Counted from the stretch's first letter, positions 1 through 11,468 are shown. The stretch: DNA of 64,000 bases from Trametes villosa (GCA_002964805.2 PUDQ02000049.1:248001-312000), one strand, 5' to 3'. A program made the numbers and translations. The notes: generated from the sequence alone by a model not told the origin.

Positions 1-317
1 CGAAGGTGTTCATCCTCCCTCTCGAGTATCTCATGAAACTATGGCCATGCCCCCGTACGTCGCTCCACATAGTGTGCCTCCTTGGTAGGTCTTGCGCTGA
101 CATGCGCGTGCTCGTCACAGGGCAACGGGAAACATGGCAGAGGTTGCGCTATACGCTCGTGGACGCCTGCCTCAAAGCTGGCGTTGCGCCTCCTACCTCC
201 GCGCTCCCTCCCCCGCCCCCGAAATCTGGGCTGTGTGCCCCTGAAAACGCACCTCGGGCATGGTGCACCAAAGCGGCTCCCTGTGCGGTCTTCCCCCGGG
301 GCGGCGTGGATGCGTAG
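1..317 (+). CDS. C-terminus of a Zn2Cys6-type fungal regulator (partial, enters from the left)
   Basis: Only the last two exons are present: 1-54 and 121-317, with an intron at 55-120 (donor GTACGT, branch CTGAC, acceptor CAG). The spliced frame reads ..YLMKLWPCP then RQRETWQRLRYTLVDACLKA and ends in a proline-rich tail. This matches the tail of the complete regulator just downstream, which reads ..HLMMFWPNP then EQRREWQTLRYHLVKACLQS at the same exon junction. The two genes are therefore tandem paralogues in the same orientation. The DNA-binding part lies outside the window, so the regulator class is inferred from the neighbour. Nothing shows what it regulates. Confidence 0.7.
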   Translation, partial: KVFILPLEYLMKLWPCPRTSLHIVCLLGRSCADMRVLVTGQRETWQRLRYTLVDACLKAGVAPPTSALPPPPPKSGLCAPENAPRAWCTKAAPCAVFPRGGVDA

Positions 318-928
318 TCTATTTTCTCTCCTTTAGTTCATTTCGCCGGTGCCGGCGCACTTTCCTGATATTGATGTCCGTGAAACAGAAGCTAGACTTG
401 GCATCGATATGCTCTAAGGCTGTCGATTTGTTGTAGTATATACTTTAGATCTGCTCCAATTAAGACCGCTGTTTGACTTACCAAGCGCATGGAGGGAATC
501 GCAAAACCCTGGCGTATCTCTCCGTTTCGTTCCGTACGCTGGCACCAGCTCCTCGGAGTGCATACCAAATTTTTCTTGTAATCCTCGCCCATGTCCGCGA
601 CGGTTTCCTGAGAAGGGATTTGCGTAGGCACCGCCACCAAAGTACTGAGAACATTTGCACGAGCGCTTGTTCTCGGCATCGCGCCGAGCGCGCTACTCCT
701 CTTACGAAAGCCCCCCACTGCGCCCGGAGACGCCAACATCTTCGCATTTGCGCGTCCAACAACACCGCCTTCCTTTGCCATTTCAAGCTGGCGCTGCGCA
801 GGCGAATTCACTGGTAGGGCGCCCCTCGGCTGACGAAATTGCTCCTCTTTCCTCGACCGCCACCTCCGACTCATCGCTTACGCCCCGACTCCCTGCGGAC
901 TGTCCCTCTCCGGACGAACTACTCATCC
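318..928. other. Intergenic: terminator of the upstream regulator and promoter of the next
   Basis: About 610 bases between two same-strand regulators. Open frames on both strands here are short and lack splice or family support. I see no RNA gene or repeat. Confidence 0.5.
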
Positions 929-3900
929 ATGTCGCACTCGGCAGTACTGAGCAGCCCCCCGCCGGCCTTCAAACACGGCCCGGGCATGGGCAGTGCCGCG
1001 CTCTCAGCCCGGAGCAGCTCCACGTACAGCAGCCTCTCACCCATGCAGACTTCCTCGACCAGTCCTGCGCCTCAAGCGCCCAACCTCGGCAGCTCGGTCT
1101 CGTCGAGCAGCCCCGGCGAAGCCGGTCCAAGTCGCCAAGGATCGTCTACGACCCCCACCAACCAGCCTCGTCGGCGTATTCGACCGAAGATCGCACTCGC
1201 CCCTAACCAACCATTGACTGCCCAGGGCAAGCCGCGCGCGCGAGTGTACGTCGCATGCAACCAATGGTAAGTCTTGGTTCCTCCCTGCACAGCACTTTCT
1301 TTCGGTCCGCGTTCCGGGTGTCTCCGGAGTCGTTTGAGGTATGCCATTGCAGAGCTACGCCTCTCGGACAGACATACGTCCGATCTCTAGTACTTTGGGT
1401 GTGACTCCCGGAGGCAGAACTTCTACGTAGGGGTACGGCTAGCTCATCTATGGGGACACGTATACCCCGGACGCGTTGGGGTACCGGTAGTCTGGGGTAA
1501 CCTCGGCATACTCCCTACCCTTGGCAGGCTACCCGCGGATTGTTCGAACTGCCCTGTACGCCTGCGGCTTACAGATCTGCCCCACCGGAGTGGCATGTAG
1601 GGTGAAATTGCAGTGGGGGTAGTCCGTGCTACCCCCTACCATCTTGTGGCCGACTCCTGATATAGGTTGGCATTCCTGGAACGGTGCCTCGGTTTGCGCC
1701 GGGATGTGCTCTCGCCCCAATGACCGACTGTCACTGAGAATGCCATTACTAACGACCTTCATGATTCAGCCGCACTCGCAAAACGCGCTGCGACGGGGCG
1801 AAGCCGATCTGCTTCCACTGCTGCAAGCGCCCTCCTGAGAATGGGGAGCAATGCAGCTATGAGCAACAACCGAAACGCCGCGGCCAAGACAAGACACCAG
1901 GAACCCGCGCCCAGAAATCCTCCAAGCGCAGGCGGACTTCCCAAGGCGAATCCTGCCAGAGCGGCTCGGACAGCAGCGGCAGCTCGGGATCCGCCCCGGG
2001 CGCGCAGTCCACGTCTCCGCAGCTCCGAGACCTCCAGAATAACGTCGATGGGACTTCTTCTTCTGATGTATGCACCGCTCACATCGTGCTGACGCCCACG
2101 CTGACGTGCCTTGCGCAGGAATCGGGCTCGGAGTACGACCCTTTTGCGACGGTCGACCTTGACGCCGTCGTGACCCTGCCGATCGTCAGGACGGCGACTG
2201 GCGCCGAGGCTGCGGATGAGGAGGTGGAGTCCATCCCTGCGCGCCCCAGCCTCCAATTCACGCGCGAGACGTGGTGGGACGCCCTCCTCACCTTCTATGC
2301 GGACAGCGGGGCGCCCTGCGGCGAGGCCATCGCACTCACGCCCGAGCAGCGCGGCTCGGCGATGCGCAACATCGTCGCGGACCTGCGCGCGCTCTTCCAC
2401 TCGTCCCTGTACTGGGCGAGCTTCATCCACCTCCCGCGCTTCTTCGAGTGCGTGCTGAACCCCACACGGCGCGCGACAATGCAGCCGGGCCTCCTCTTGA
2501 GCGCGCTTGCCGCGGGCATCCTCGCGCAAAGCTCTGAGGCGGAGCGGGGCGCGCCGGGTCGGGAGCGGGCGCTGAAGCTGCTTGCGCTAGCTGACGGCGC
2601 TGTGCAGGCAAGTCTTGCGTCCGGCTGGGTCGACGTCAGCCTGATACAGGCTACCTGGGTACGCTATTGAGCGAACTTGGTCGCGTATCGGCACGTACTG
2701 ACGCGTTGGCCACCCTAGCTGATCGCATACTTCGAGATGCAGTCACATCCACTCCACTCCGAGGACCGCGGCCGCTCGGCATTGATCCTTCTGGACTCCC
2801 TTTTCCGCGTATTCAACATGACGACTCTGGACGCTGATCTCGTCCGAGCACACACCGCGAAACGAGCACAGAGCATTCCCGCTATCAACGGATTCGCCGG
2901 TGTGCCTAGTGTCGTGCCCGACCCCCTTGCCGAATTTGCGGACCTACCCTCGGCGGTTCCCAACTTCAACCTCGACAGCCCATTCGCTCCGCCGCCTGCC
3001 TTCTCACTCCCCGGCGCAGGCATCCCCTCACCACCGAACCCCGCCTTCGTCCCTCCGCCCCAACCTATCAGCGAACCGCCCATTGTTCCCGACCACATCC
3101 ACCTCGGACCGTCGACGACACCCTCCGCGGGCGGGTGCGACTGTATGAAGCTCGCGATCGGCCACCACTGGCCGTCCGTGCAGGGCCTCGCGCCGGGGTG
3201 GGCGGGCACCCTCATGTGGCCAACGGGGCTCTCGGAGGGCGAGTTCCGGAAGGAAGAGTGCCGGCGACTGGTGTGGTCGAGCGTGATGCTCACTGCGAGC
3301 CTCAACTCCTACAGCTCCGTCACGGACGAGTGCGAACGCACGAACCTCTGCATCGCAAACCCCAGCAACGTAAGTCCCCATCCCCCACCCCTTACATTCT
3401 CCATACTCACATCCCACCCCGCACCCGCAGTTCGCGCTGCTGTTCCCGGGGGAGTCGCTCGCGCGCGCGGGGACGCCCGTGCCGGCGAACAACGTGTGGA
3501 CGCTGTACCTGCGCGCGATGATGCTGCTGCACGCGTGCGTGGACGCGCGCACGGACACGCGCATGTGCGAGGCGGAGCGCGCGCAGTTCGCGATGCGCGC
3601 GTGGCTCGAGATCGACGCGCTCGAGCTCGCGCTCGACCAGCACTCCTGCGGGCTCGAGCGCTCGTTCGGCTTCCAGGCGCGCGAGATGCTCTTCGGGTGA
3701 GTGCACCTCTTTGGACCGTTGTCTGCTGGATTGGAAGGGCGGCTGATGTGTGGCGTGCAGGTCGCGGATGTGCGTGTCGCACGAGTTCCAGCGGTATATC
3801 CCGCAAGTTACCACGTAAGTGGCCCCACCGTTCGCGTAAGAAGTGGCGTCCAGCTCACTGACGTACATCCACAGTAATGGCAGCAAGCTATTCTACCGTG

Positions 3901-4457
3901 ACAAGGCTGAAAGCTGGTGTACGTCTCCTTGTTTCTCCCTTCCGACTAGACGCTGACGATGCTGGATGCAGTGCGCCACCGCATGGAGGCCGCGGAGCGC
4001 GTCTGGTGCAGCCTCGTCGAGGGCCAGCCGTCGCCCGCGATGGACTACCGCAAACCGCTGCTCATCTACTGGTTCATGTCGCACATCGTCAAGTTTGTCT
4101 TCGCTGTCTTTTCAGAGGCGCGTCCCCCTAACCTCAGCTCCCCTCTTCCAGAGCGCTCGTACTGTGGCGGACGGACAAGACGCTGATTATCGCGCTGGAG
4201 GCGTCGAAGAGCTTCGCGCGACGCACGGAGCATCTTATGATGTTCTGGCCGAACCCAGGTGCGTCATTCCCTTCTCCTCGCGCCCTCCCTATTCAACCCC
4301 CATTTCGATGTTTGTAGAGCAACGGCGTGAATGGCAGACCCTACGGTATCACCTCGTCAAGGCCTGTCTCCAGTCGGGTATCCCGCCCCCGGAGCTGTCC
4401 ATCCCCGTGCCCTTCCCGCGCCAGGGCCTCGTGAACCCGCCCCCAGCAACGTCGTAA
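929..4457 (+). CDS. Zn2Cys6 fungal-specific transcription factor
   Basis: Ten exons are supported: 929-1266, 1770-2067, 2119-2658, 2719-3369, 3431-3696, 3761-3814, 3875-3918, 3972-4092, 4152-4258 and 4318-4457, giving 852 residues with all phases consistent. Residues 110-141 form a binuclear zinc cluster, CNQC then RTRKTRC then DGAKPIC-FHC and a last Cys ten residues on (C-x2-C-x6-C-x6-C-x2-C-x10-C), followed by a basic linker (PKRRGQD, KSSKRRRT). The first intron splits the second cysteine codon. Downstream lies a fungal-specific regulator middle domain (W-W-D-A-L-L-T-F-Y, then ..LIAYFEMQSHPLHSEDRGRS..). The start ATG at 929 is the first in frame with the cluster; the N-terminus is Ser/Pro-rich. 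It is expected to act in the nucleus as a DNA-binding regulator; target genes are unknown. The first intron is unusually long at 503 nt. Confidence 0.9.
1615..1636. repeat. Inverted repeat inside the long first intron of the regulator
   Basis: GGGGGTAG and CTACCCCC form a perfect 8-bp stem around the loop TCCGTG. It sits in a 503-nt intron (1267-1769) while all other introns of the gene are 51-66 nt. Several GGGGTA-type words recur between 1420 and 1640, so the intron may have taken up a small repeat element. Confidence 0.5.
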
Positions 4458-4799
4458 TTCGCGTCAAGTTTTGCTCCTTTTTCGATTGCTAGAGCTTCAC
4501 AGATGCGTCCTTGTTCCCCTGCTCTCGTCGGCCCGGCTGGTTCTTTTGAATGCACGATATACGTACTGACTGTAGTGGCCGCTGACCGGTCCCCGTGTAT
4601 GTATGTACCACCCCAGCCCATCGTCGAATTGCTTGCTGTCCTTCCGCCGCGGCGATCCGCGTCTTGCCTCCTCGCTAGAAAGCGGTGCATGGATGAGCAC
4701 TCGAGGAGACTATCCCAACCCCGACAGACAGCGCCCCTGCGAGGTCATCCTATGTTTCAGCTATACGGACGCTCTTAACCGTGTTTCTTTTTTCCTGTT

Positions 4800-5491
4800 C
4801 TCTGCTTGTCTTCGTGCGCCCGTACCATGCAGCAGCGTCAGCAGTCGTCAGGTTGCTCGCGCTGAATGCTGGGCTGCGATCGGCTTCCTGATCATTATCT
4901 TCCTTGGCGGTCATACCAGCGTGCGGCGGGTGTCTGCTGCGATCCTCCGAAGAAGCCTGCGGTCTGCGGCGGTCCGGCTACGGTATAACGGCGTTCGCGT
5001 CGGTGAGTGACTTATCGCTTGCCATATATGTGCCAGAGGAGTGCTGAGGGCTCGGTTCTACCCACTCTACAGGCAACGTGGTCCGTAGGACGGACAATGC
5101 CGCCGTAAGCTTGCGCTAGGCTCTAGCAAACAGCGTGCTCAGGTGGAGAGATGCCGACACGAGTCTACTCGGGAACCCGTGCTGTGCCCCTAGCTATCAG
5201 ATCACAGTGACAGCGCCTTAACTACCTTCTCCACAGTACGCCCAGATCAAGTACCTTTCATCGCAAGCCATGCCATGAACGGGCATGCGGCAGAACCAGC
5301 ATACGGCAGAAGCGACGGCTCCGCGGTCCAGAGTTCGACTTCCGGGAGAACCGGTCGACTGGCAACGCCACCCATGATCAAGCCTCAAAAGACAGATCCT
5401 GTGCCAGTTTCTCCCCCCAACCCAATCACTACCTGCGTCGATCGCCCCTCGCCTTCGCTCAGCGAGACCTCACTGCGCCTCGACCACATCC
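4800..5491 (+). repeat. 5-prime module upstream of Cys-rich copy 1
   Basis: This stretch resembles the DNA in front of copies 4, 5 and 6 (42029-42801, 45241-45769, 53128-53898). Shared landmarks are CCATGCAGCA.., a TGCTGCGATCCT..GAAG segment, a GTGAGT donor-like site with a later CTCTACAG/CTCGACAG acceptor-like site, ATGAACGGGC.., and CACATCCATGGC at the gene start. In copies 4 and 6 the module contains a gene-like piece (hydrophobic start, then CHCSPSGSYQ.. and EKLADLNG.TTLTFV) that looks like the first exon of a small secreted protein, but frames are broken. I do not recognise that protein. It probably also carries the family promoter. Confidence 0.55.
4872..4915 (+). pseudogene. Relic of boron-transporter exon 6
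   Basis: The frame reads AAIGFLIIIFLGG, close to AAIGFPIIIFLLV at the start of exon 6 of the intact transporter (39508 onward). The similarity then stops and the shared 5-prime module follows. It is short, so the call rests on the presence of five other such relics beside the same gene family. Confidence 0.45.
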
Positions 5492-7170
5492 ATGGCTAGG
5501 ACGACACAACGCTTAACATCCAGGGTTCGCGTATTGCTGGCTGCATTCGCATTCTCCAGTACCTGCGCGCGGGCTCAGGGCAATACGGCGTGCGCGAGCT
5601 CCCAGCTTGACTGGTATACAAGCGTAGTAGGAGAAACCCCCTGTACGTGTGTTCGCGGAGCTCCTATGGCTCGCCCTCTTCGCAAACTCACAGCTCAGAT
5701 CTAGGTACGACCTATCAGAGGCTACGTCAGATATGCAACGGAGATTGTGCGTGATAACATTGCTCGGGGCTATTTCAGACATGCCCACATACAGGTATTC
5801 AACCCTAACGCTATCCCCTCATAGACCAAGTGCCAGTCTTTGGAACGACGCCTCCTGGGGACACCTGCGACGATCAGATTTGTAAGAACCTCACTCGTGC
5901 TCGAAGATGACGTTTTCTAAGCCGCCTCTAGCCGATTGCTGCTGCAATACCATCGCGTTTCAGTTGAGTATGTTGTGCATGAAGTGCGTGCAAGATACTT
6001 CACTCCACAGTGCGATGCCGCTGAGTGCAATCCCCGTACAGTTGCCAACAGGATAAGCTCGCCGGAAACCAGCCTGGCATTGACGCAAGTACGCGTATTA
6101 CCGCCGTTACAGCTATCTGTGCAAAGTGATTCATCGCCGCTTCTGCAGGCAATACGGACTCGTACTCGCTCTATAAGGGCAAATGTGGCCCCGGTCTGAA
6201 TCAAACGTGCGTTCTGCTTGCGAAACAATTCGGCCGCAAGACTGATCGCCTGAGTTCAGACTGCCCGCAAACGTTCAGCGTGCAGTCTGCAACGAAAATA
6301 TCAGACTAGAAAACAATCTGTATGGTGGTTGGAAGGATGGTACATGGTACGCTCGAAACGAGCGACGACAGCATTCACCATCTGACTCACCATGCTCTGT
6401 AGGTTCTAGTGCGTATCTGCCAGCTGTGGCCCTTCAATGGGTACCGGTAATCGGGAGTGACTGACTTCGAACTCGCTGCGGTGGTGCAGTACGAATTGGA
6501 GGGAAACCGTGGAGCTCATGCATGCAGTGAACAACAACAATACATTCACTCACTGTGCAAATCAAATCTCACCATCCGCCGCCACCCCGACTTCGTCAAG
6601 CAGCACGACTTCTTCCGGCGCCGCGGACGCCGGTATCACTGTGAGCTTGCACGCGCGTGTTATAGGCGCCAAAAGGTCCATTGACTATTTTACCAGGTGC
6701 CCAACACGACGCAGCCTACCAGCATCACGAGTGCAGGCCTGGAGAGCCATGACGGAAGGAAGCCGTCATCTCCCGCTGGGATCATCGCTGGCGGCGTAGT
6801 CGGCGGCACATTCGTTGTCCTGGCACTCCTTGCTGGTGTTCTATGTTGGAAACGCCGCGTACCGCGCCGTCGCGTTCGCGTCCGGGGCTCGGCGATATCG
6901 ACAAATTCCGCCAACCACACCTTCGTTCAAGCATTCACTTGGAGCGAGAACCCTGTCTTTCTCCCCCCGAGTAACCAGCCTTCCGCTCCAGGCACCCGTC
7001 ACACCGATGCAGGCGTTCTGATCCCGCCTCATTCCCGCCCAATATCTGGCAGCCTGCCTCCTGCTTACCGTTCATGGGAGGATGCCCCTCCTGCAAACGT
7101 AGTATCGGAGAATCCGAGCCGGAGCCCGCTCGTGCCCCTTCGTCTCAAGCCCAGCCAGCGACTCGGATAG
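5492..7170 (+). CDS. Cys-rich single-pass membrane protein, SQLDWYTS family, copy 1
   Basis: Ten exons: 5492-5642, 5705-5746, 5825-5881, 5932-5983, 6042-6088, 6149-6206, 6260-6346, 6403-6408 (6 nt), 6490-6640 and 6697-7170, giving 374 residues. Order of parts: signal peptide (about 1-29, ending ARAQ), an extracellular domain with motifs CASSQLDWYTS, TYQRLRQICN, CCCNTIAFQLSMLC, NCQQD, AVCNENI, DGTWFY and NNNNTFTHC, a Ser/Thr stretch, one transmembrane helix (about 245-268) and a basic, Pro-rich cytoplasmic tail with HTDAGVLIP and PPAY (about 338-341). I recognise the extracellular pattern as a widespread but uncharacterised agaricomycete family. The likely place is the cell surface; the function is unknown. 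The splice pattern is shared with the six other copies. Confidence 0.85.
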
Positions 7171-7334
7171 AGTCTGTAGCCTCGTCTAGTAGTAGAAGAT
7201 GCCTCACGTACTTGCCCGGCTGACAGCCACTCGTTGCACCAACTATACTTATGGAGGACTGTAGCGAAGGTTCTATCTCGCTGATCTGAGCCGACCTGGC
7301 ACGTCTATGCTACGGAAAGCTATGAAGAAGCGAG

Positions 7335-7520
7335 AGCCGGCGCGTTGCTTGCGCTGCAAGACGTTTAGCGCCTGTCAGCTACGATCGGACTGGGTTCCCC
7401 AGCCGGCGTTCACCGCAACCAAGTTCCCCTTCACGACCGCGAGCATGCAGCAGCTGGACCTTCGATTACCGCAGCTTACTGCGGTGGCGCTTCAGATCTT
7501 GAGCATGGTGCGACTACGCG
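7335..7520 (+). pseudogene. Relic of boron-transporter exon 6 between copies 1 and 2
   Basis: The DNA aligns by eye with the better preserved relic at 55760-55900 (..GACGTT.AGCG.., ..GCGAGCATGCAGCAGCTGGACC.. , ..CGATTACCG..). It has no usable frame. The same position (between a copy-1-like and a copy-2-like gene) is occupied by a transporter relic in the 55-56 kb block. Confidence 0.5.
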
Positions 7521-8008
7521 CTCGCAGACTGTGCAGAATTGTTAGTAGCAGCCTGCGCCCGGATTTCGGTTAACGCTCACATTCTCCGAGTCGTTGCGTC
7601 AGGGCCGCGTCACGCTCGAAGACCACAACACCTTCACTACTTACAATGATGGGCAAAAGTATAGCCAGACTGTGCATCAAGAACCGCCGACTACCTCAAG
7701 TGAAGGCCATCTCAGTGCGCAGAACCGCACAGCATGCATTGAGATGTCACTGACGTTTCACAGATGCGACGAGTTGACACCGCAGCCACTCGGTCGTCCA
7801 GGACATGTGCGGAACCGCCTCCCCGTCGCCATTGAGTATTCTCTTACCTTCCGGCTGATTGGGCCCATAAATGACGCTATCCATAGCCATTGAACGACAG
7901 TCATGACTACCATCGTCTCACCTACCCCTTCGCTGATAAAACTCGGCAAACTGGATCTGGGGCCCCCGCTCACCGGCAGCTTGTCTTCGCCATCCGCTCA
8001 TCTGCATA
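7521..8008. other. Intergenic sequence upstream of copy 2
   Basis: No gene is seen. A stretch near 7700-7750 (GAAGGCCATCT.., CGCAGAACCGC) resembles 56370-56400 upstream of copy 7, which agrees with copies 2 and 7 being equivalent members of duplicated blocks. Confidence 0.45.
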
Positions 8009-9623
8009 ATGTCCGGGCGCACTCTGTCCTACTGGCTCCGCATATCGCTGTGCATACTCTCGCTTCTTAGCATACGCGCATGGGCCGGCAACACAACGTG
8101 CGCAAGCTCCCAGCTTGACTGGTATACCAGCGTCGTAGGAGAAACTCCTTGTACGTCTTAACCCGTAGCTATGGAGCCGACTAAAACTTATACTTGGGTG
8201 ACGTAGGTATGACATATCAAAGACTACGCCAGATCTGCAACAGAGAATGTGAGTAGTTCTCGCTGTTACCACAAGTCCGCAAAGCACGGCGAATCCAGGA
8301 TACGCTATCCTGACTTTATATACCATCTCGCAGACCAAGTGCCGAGCTTTAAATCGACGGTCCCTGGGGATACCTGCGACGATCAGAAAGGTGAGTGTCA
8401 TCCTAGTTCAAAGTCGGCGATTCCTGAGACGCTTTTAGCCGCGTGCTGCTGTAATACCATCGCATTTCAGCTCAGCATGCTGTGCATGAAGTATGTCGTA
8501 CAGCCCCGTCCCCGCCCAACACGCATCGGTGCTGCATAATCCACAATGCGCTCACATCGTGCAATAGCTGTCAACAGGACCGGCTCGCTGGGAACCAACC
8601 CGGTATTGACGCACGCACGTATACTGTCATATACCTTCAGTCGACTTCTAGTGCTCACTGTTAGTTCTACAGGTGAAGTTGGCACATATACGGTCTACCG
8701 TGACAGATGCGGCCCTGGGATGAACAAGACGTGTGTTCCTCCGACTCGCCTGTGCCAGCATCCGGTGATTGTAGGACTAACCGCCAGAGTTCAGGCTACA
8801 GGATGACATTCAACGCGCAGTCTGCAATGGGAACATCAAGCTAGAAGATAACCTGTACCGTGGTTGGAGTGATGGTACATGGTACGCTTTCAAGTTTCCG
8901 ATCGTCGACGGCGTATTCGACATCTCACTTATCAAAACCCGTACCAGGTTCTAGTGCGTATCCCTTGCGGTCCGCAAGGCGACCGGCCATTGATCCGCAT
9001 CCACGGTATAGTGTGAACTGGAAAGAAACTGTGGAAATCATGCATGCCGCGGAGAACAACAATACCTTCACGCATTGTGCAAATCAGACCTCGCCATCCT
9101 CGACCCCCACTCCGGCAGGCAACACCGCAAGTTCTTCTGGCAACACATATGCTATCACCGTGAGGTTGTACATTCATGGTACGAGTGTCGGCTGCTGACT
9201 CGTCGCATTCACTAGATGACCGACCCGTTGCAGACAACCACGAGCGGCTCAGGAAGCCATGACGGGGCAAGCTCGTCACCGTCCGGTGGCATTATAGCTG
9301 GCGGTATCGTCGGCGGCGTACTCGTTATCCTGGCAGCCCTCGTCGGCGCGCTGTGCTGGAGACGCTGCGTTCGCCGCCGTCATGCTGCCATGAGCCAGGA
9401 AACTGCAGCTCACCCCTCTCAGACCACAGACTGGTCCTCTTGGGGGAATCGCTTCAGCGTTCTCCCGGCGGATCGTGCCTCATACGACACAGCTACGCGG
9501 CACACCGGCGCGGGTGCGCGTTCGTTCTCAACATACCGTCCCTGGGAGAGTGCCTCCGACGCGAGCTCCGCATCTTCTCCGCCAGTTGTGAGCGCTCCAG
9601 TAGCGCCTCTGGGGCGGAGGTAG
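8009..9623 (+). CDS. Cys-rich single-pass membrane protein, SQLDWYTS family, copy 2
   Basis: Exons: 8009-8150, 8207-8248, 8334-8390, 8439-8490, 8568-8614, 8673-8730, 8795-8881, 8948-8953 (6 nt), 9012-9159 and 9216-9623, giving 348 residues. The signal peptide ends RAWAG; the extracellular motifs match copy 1 (CASSQLDWYTS, MTYQRLRQICN, CCCNTIAFQLSMLC, NCQQD, AVCNGNI). The fifth intron has a GC donor (GCACGT at 8615) and a normal AG acceptor; only this split keeps GIDA joined to GTYTVYRD. The transmembrane segment (IIAGGIVGGVLVILAALVGA) is followed by an RRRH-rich tail. The tail differs from most copies: it lacks PPxY and HTDAGVLIP and has HTGAGARSFSTYRPWE instead. Closest relative in the window is copy 7. 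Confidence 0.85.
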
Positions 9624-9860
9624 TGGGCACCCCAGCCGCGGCTATAGAACTCGCCAAGCGTAGAACAGTAGCAGGCGGGCGGAGTTATGTGCAGGCGACG
9701 GTGTATACTATCCAAGGACCGGACAATACAACCGCGGGAAGCCTACTTATACCACCCTAAGACCCGAGTCGAAAGACACCGTAGCCGCGCGAACTGCTGT
9801 GAACATAGGCCAAGCAGTGTATCGAAAACGTCCAGTGAAGTGCATCTGGCCGCCGAGAGT
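9624..9860. repeat. Short remnant of the downstream duplicated segment
   Basis: From the stop codon of copy 2 the sequence runs parallel to 58256-58465 after copy 7 and to about 47700-47900 (CAGCCGCGGCTATAGA.CTCGC, ..CGCGGGAAGCCTACTTATAC.., ..AGGCCAAGCAGTGTATCG). Here similarity ends near 9840, so the membrane-protein and ETF beta genes that follow in the other two blocks are missing. Confidence 0.65.
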
Positions 9861-9959
9861 TCCTCCATGCGCATCGTACTACATATGCACCAAGGAGCAG
9901 GTTGAAAACAGCGGCGCGTTGAAGTATCAAGTATTTACATGCTTGCTGGTATGTATAGT

Positions 9960-11450
9960 GGCATGTCTTCTGTCAACGTCTACGAGACAACCTCTGCCCC
10001 GAGAAACAAAACAGCCACGCGACCGCGAGGTGTGCCATATACATAGTGTCAAGTGCTACAATAAATACAACGGAAACACTCAAGCCACAGTCAGGACACG
10101 CTGGGGGAGGGGGCAAAACGTTAGTACAGAAGAGCAACGAGCAGCGAAGGCTTCGATGGCGAGGTTCTGGAGGACGCGTTGGCAAGGATTCCACGTCAGT
10201 ACCATCCAAGCGCAATAGAAGTGGAAAAACTCACTCGTCCACCTGGCGCGGGGGCAGAAGTCAACGAACCTCCGCCCCCACGCCGATGGAGACGACAACC
10301 GGGAAGGCTGGTAGGAGAGAGGGCGCCATCTCTCTCTTTCCCAGCCGTCCCTGCCATCGCCCCCGCAGCCGACTGCGTTCCCGACCGGTTCGCACTGGAG
10401 ACGGAGGACAGTCAGCGTGTATAAGAGAGAGGAGCGGAATCGCGCGAACGTACATCCTGCTCGTCGCATGCCCGTGAGAAGAGCATACTCCCGTCACTAG
10501 CGAGGCTAAGATCATGGGGTGATCCAGGCCCTCCCTCAACCTCGCTAGCCATCCCCACCGCACCCCGAGGTTCCTCGCCTTTCCCGCTGAGAGCGAGAAA
10601 AGAGGGGTTAGCAGTGTAGAGAACGAGGTCCAGACGACGAGCACGTACCATGGGCCCGTCGTTCCCCCGACGGCTCCCAACACCGCGCCGAAAAGCTAGA
10701 AAATGTCATGTCCACACCAGAGCCCAGAGAGAATGAAACCGAAACTACTTCCGTGGCTATGCCGAGGAGGATGACGTCCCGGGGTGATCCAAGCCCTCAG
10801 CCAGCCCGCCGACGCCGTGTCCCATCCTCCGGCTGGAGAGTACTCTACGAAACACAAGGGCATGTAGAAGATGTCAGCGCCGAGCCATGAAGACGAAAGG
10901 AGGAGTCGACTCACTTCTCGGACTTGTGCGAGGGCGAGAGTCCGAAGACCCTCGCCCCCGCTCCGACGGAAGACGGGTCCTGGAGGTTACTGCTTTGAAG
11001 AGGGGGCGCCATCCCTCTCCTAAGCAGGTCCCCCCGTTTACCGTCCACCGCAACCCCACACTCCTACCCCGCCCGCCAACGTGCCGCGCGCCTGCAGGCA
11101 AAGAACGTCGGTCAGACAGTGCGACTGAGAGTGGGAGCGAAAGCGAGGAACACATACCATCGAGTGGCCGAATGCCGGCGGCCTTGCAACGTCTTGCTGT
11201 CGAAGTAGCTGTGGGAGCAAAAAATATGACGGGACACCGAGGTCCCGAGGGAGAGTGTCATGATCTCCCCCCCGTTCACCCGATGCCCCGCCGTCAGCCT
11301 CCACAATTCCTGGGTCGGCCGTGGGTCCCGTGTCGTCCTAGTCGAGGTCCGGGTCCCGAGCTGCGCGCGCGACGTCGAAAGCTAGCTGTGAACAAAGACA
11401 AAACCGACACCGCAACCGACACCGCAACCAACGCCCTCCGCCTCTAGACA
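9960..11450 (-). repeat. Minus-strand array of repeated exon-like units (unassigned gene family, probably decayed)
   Basis: On the minus strand at least two related units occur (about 11100-10915 and 10410-10230), and a third lies at 63960-63770. Each holds a W-R-P-L type segment, then PS.xxGRxxxDxxPR, then a GTGAGT donor with a TGAC branch word and an acceptor. In one frame the first two units agree (WRPLFKAV..LPSERGRGSSDSRPR and WRPLSYQPS..SPSAWGRRFVDFCPR); the third is shifted by one base. A second kind of unit (RLREGLDHP) also recurs near 10550 and, degraded, near 10780. All frames are fairly open because of high GC, so coding is not proven. No known domain is recognised. Confidence 0.4.
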
Positions 11451-11468
11451 GTATGGGGTATCAGCGAT

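Noticed and set aside
10887..11447. Open frame of 186 codons on the plus strand
   Set aside because: It overlaps the minus-strand repeats, whose splice-like sites and repeated frame fit the other strand better. The end is a CCGACACCGCAA repeat that gives a low-complexity tail. No domain.
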